Below, piece by piece: positions 5,109 through 5,114 of a stretch of 5,114 nt of DNA. Location: contig QMLT01000158.1 of assembly GCA_003646875.1 (NCBI GenBank), forward strand, positions 1 to 5,114, read 5' to 3'. Source of the stretch: Deltaproteobacteria bacterium (lineage in GTDB: Bacteria > Desulfobacterota > DSM-4660 > Desulfatiglandales > B25-G16). Position 1 is the first letter of the stretch, and each line of letters begins with the position of its first letter. The notes below the pieces were generated by a model, which did no database searches, was not told the origin of the DNA, and saw nothing but the letters and a program-made list of their open reading frames with translations. Made by a program: the position numbers and the translations under genes.

Positions 5109-5114
5109 TGAAAA

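Overview
The window looks like chromosomal DNA from an anaerobic bacterium. Signs of a bacterium are Shine-Dalgarno sequences before several genes, an extended -10 promoter, a tRNA gene with an encoded CCA end, and bacterial-type MDH and TrxB proteins. The gene set (LDH-like malate dehydrogenase, a ComB-type phosphatase, LarE, and a DUF39 homocysteine biosynthesis protein) and the moderately AT-rich composition would suit Desulfobacterota, Nitrospirota, Omnitrophota or anammox-type Planctomycetota. The sequence alone does not decide between them. No mobile element, CRISPR array or phage gene is visible.

Layout. On the plus strand, positions 24-1684 hold a two-gene unit, malate dehydrogenase (mdh) followed after 17 nt by a 2-phosphosulfolactate phosphatase family protein (comB-like). 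A 198-nt spacer (1685-1882) carries AT-rich dyads, a weak terminator-like hairpin and a good extended -10 promoter. Thioredoxin reductase (trxB, 1883-2854) follows. A tiny ORF with a strong ribosome binding site overlaps the end of trxB and runs into the 3' end of a tRNA gene. On the minus strand, reading leftwards from 5077, come a homocysteine biosynthesis (DUF39/HcyBio) protein, a 72-nt spacer with a compound dyad, larE (nickel-pincer cofactor sulfur transferase), and tRNA-Ala(GGC). The two gene blocks converge at about 2855-2891.

How the genes may work together. Four of the five proteins touch sulfur chemistry: ComB (sulfolactate), TrxB (thiol reduction), LarE (thiolation of a nickel-pincer precursor) and HcyBio (sulfide incorporation into homocysteine). 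The fifth, MDH, acts on oxaloacetate, whose sulfonate analogue is sulfopyruvate. This makes a sulfolactate/sulfopyruvate link between mdh and comB plausible but unproven. All five proteins belong to recognisable families. The most notable points are the LarE cysteine arrangement that suggests an Fe-S-type enzyme, the stand-alone DUF39 protein, the extra CxxC in TrxB, and the small ORF that ends in the tRNA.
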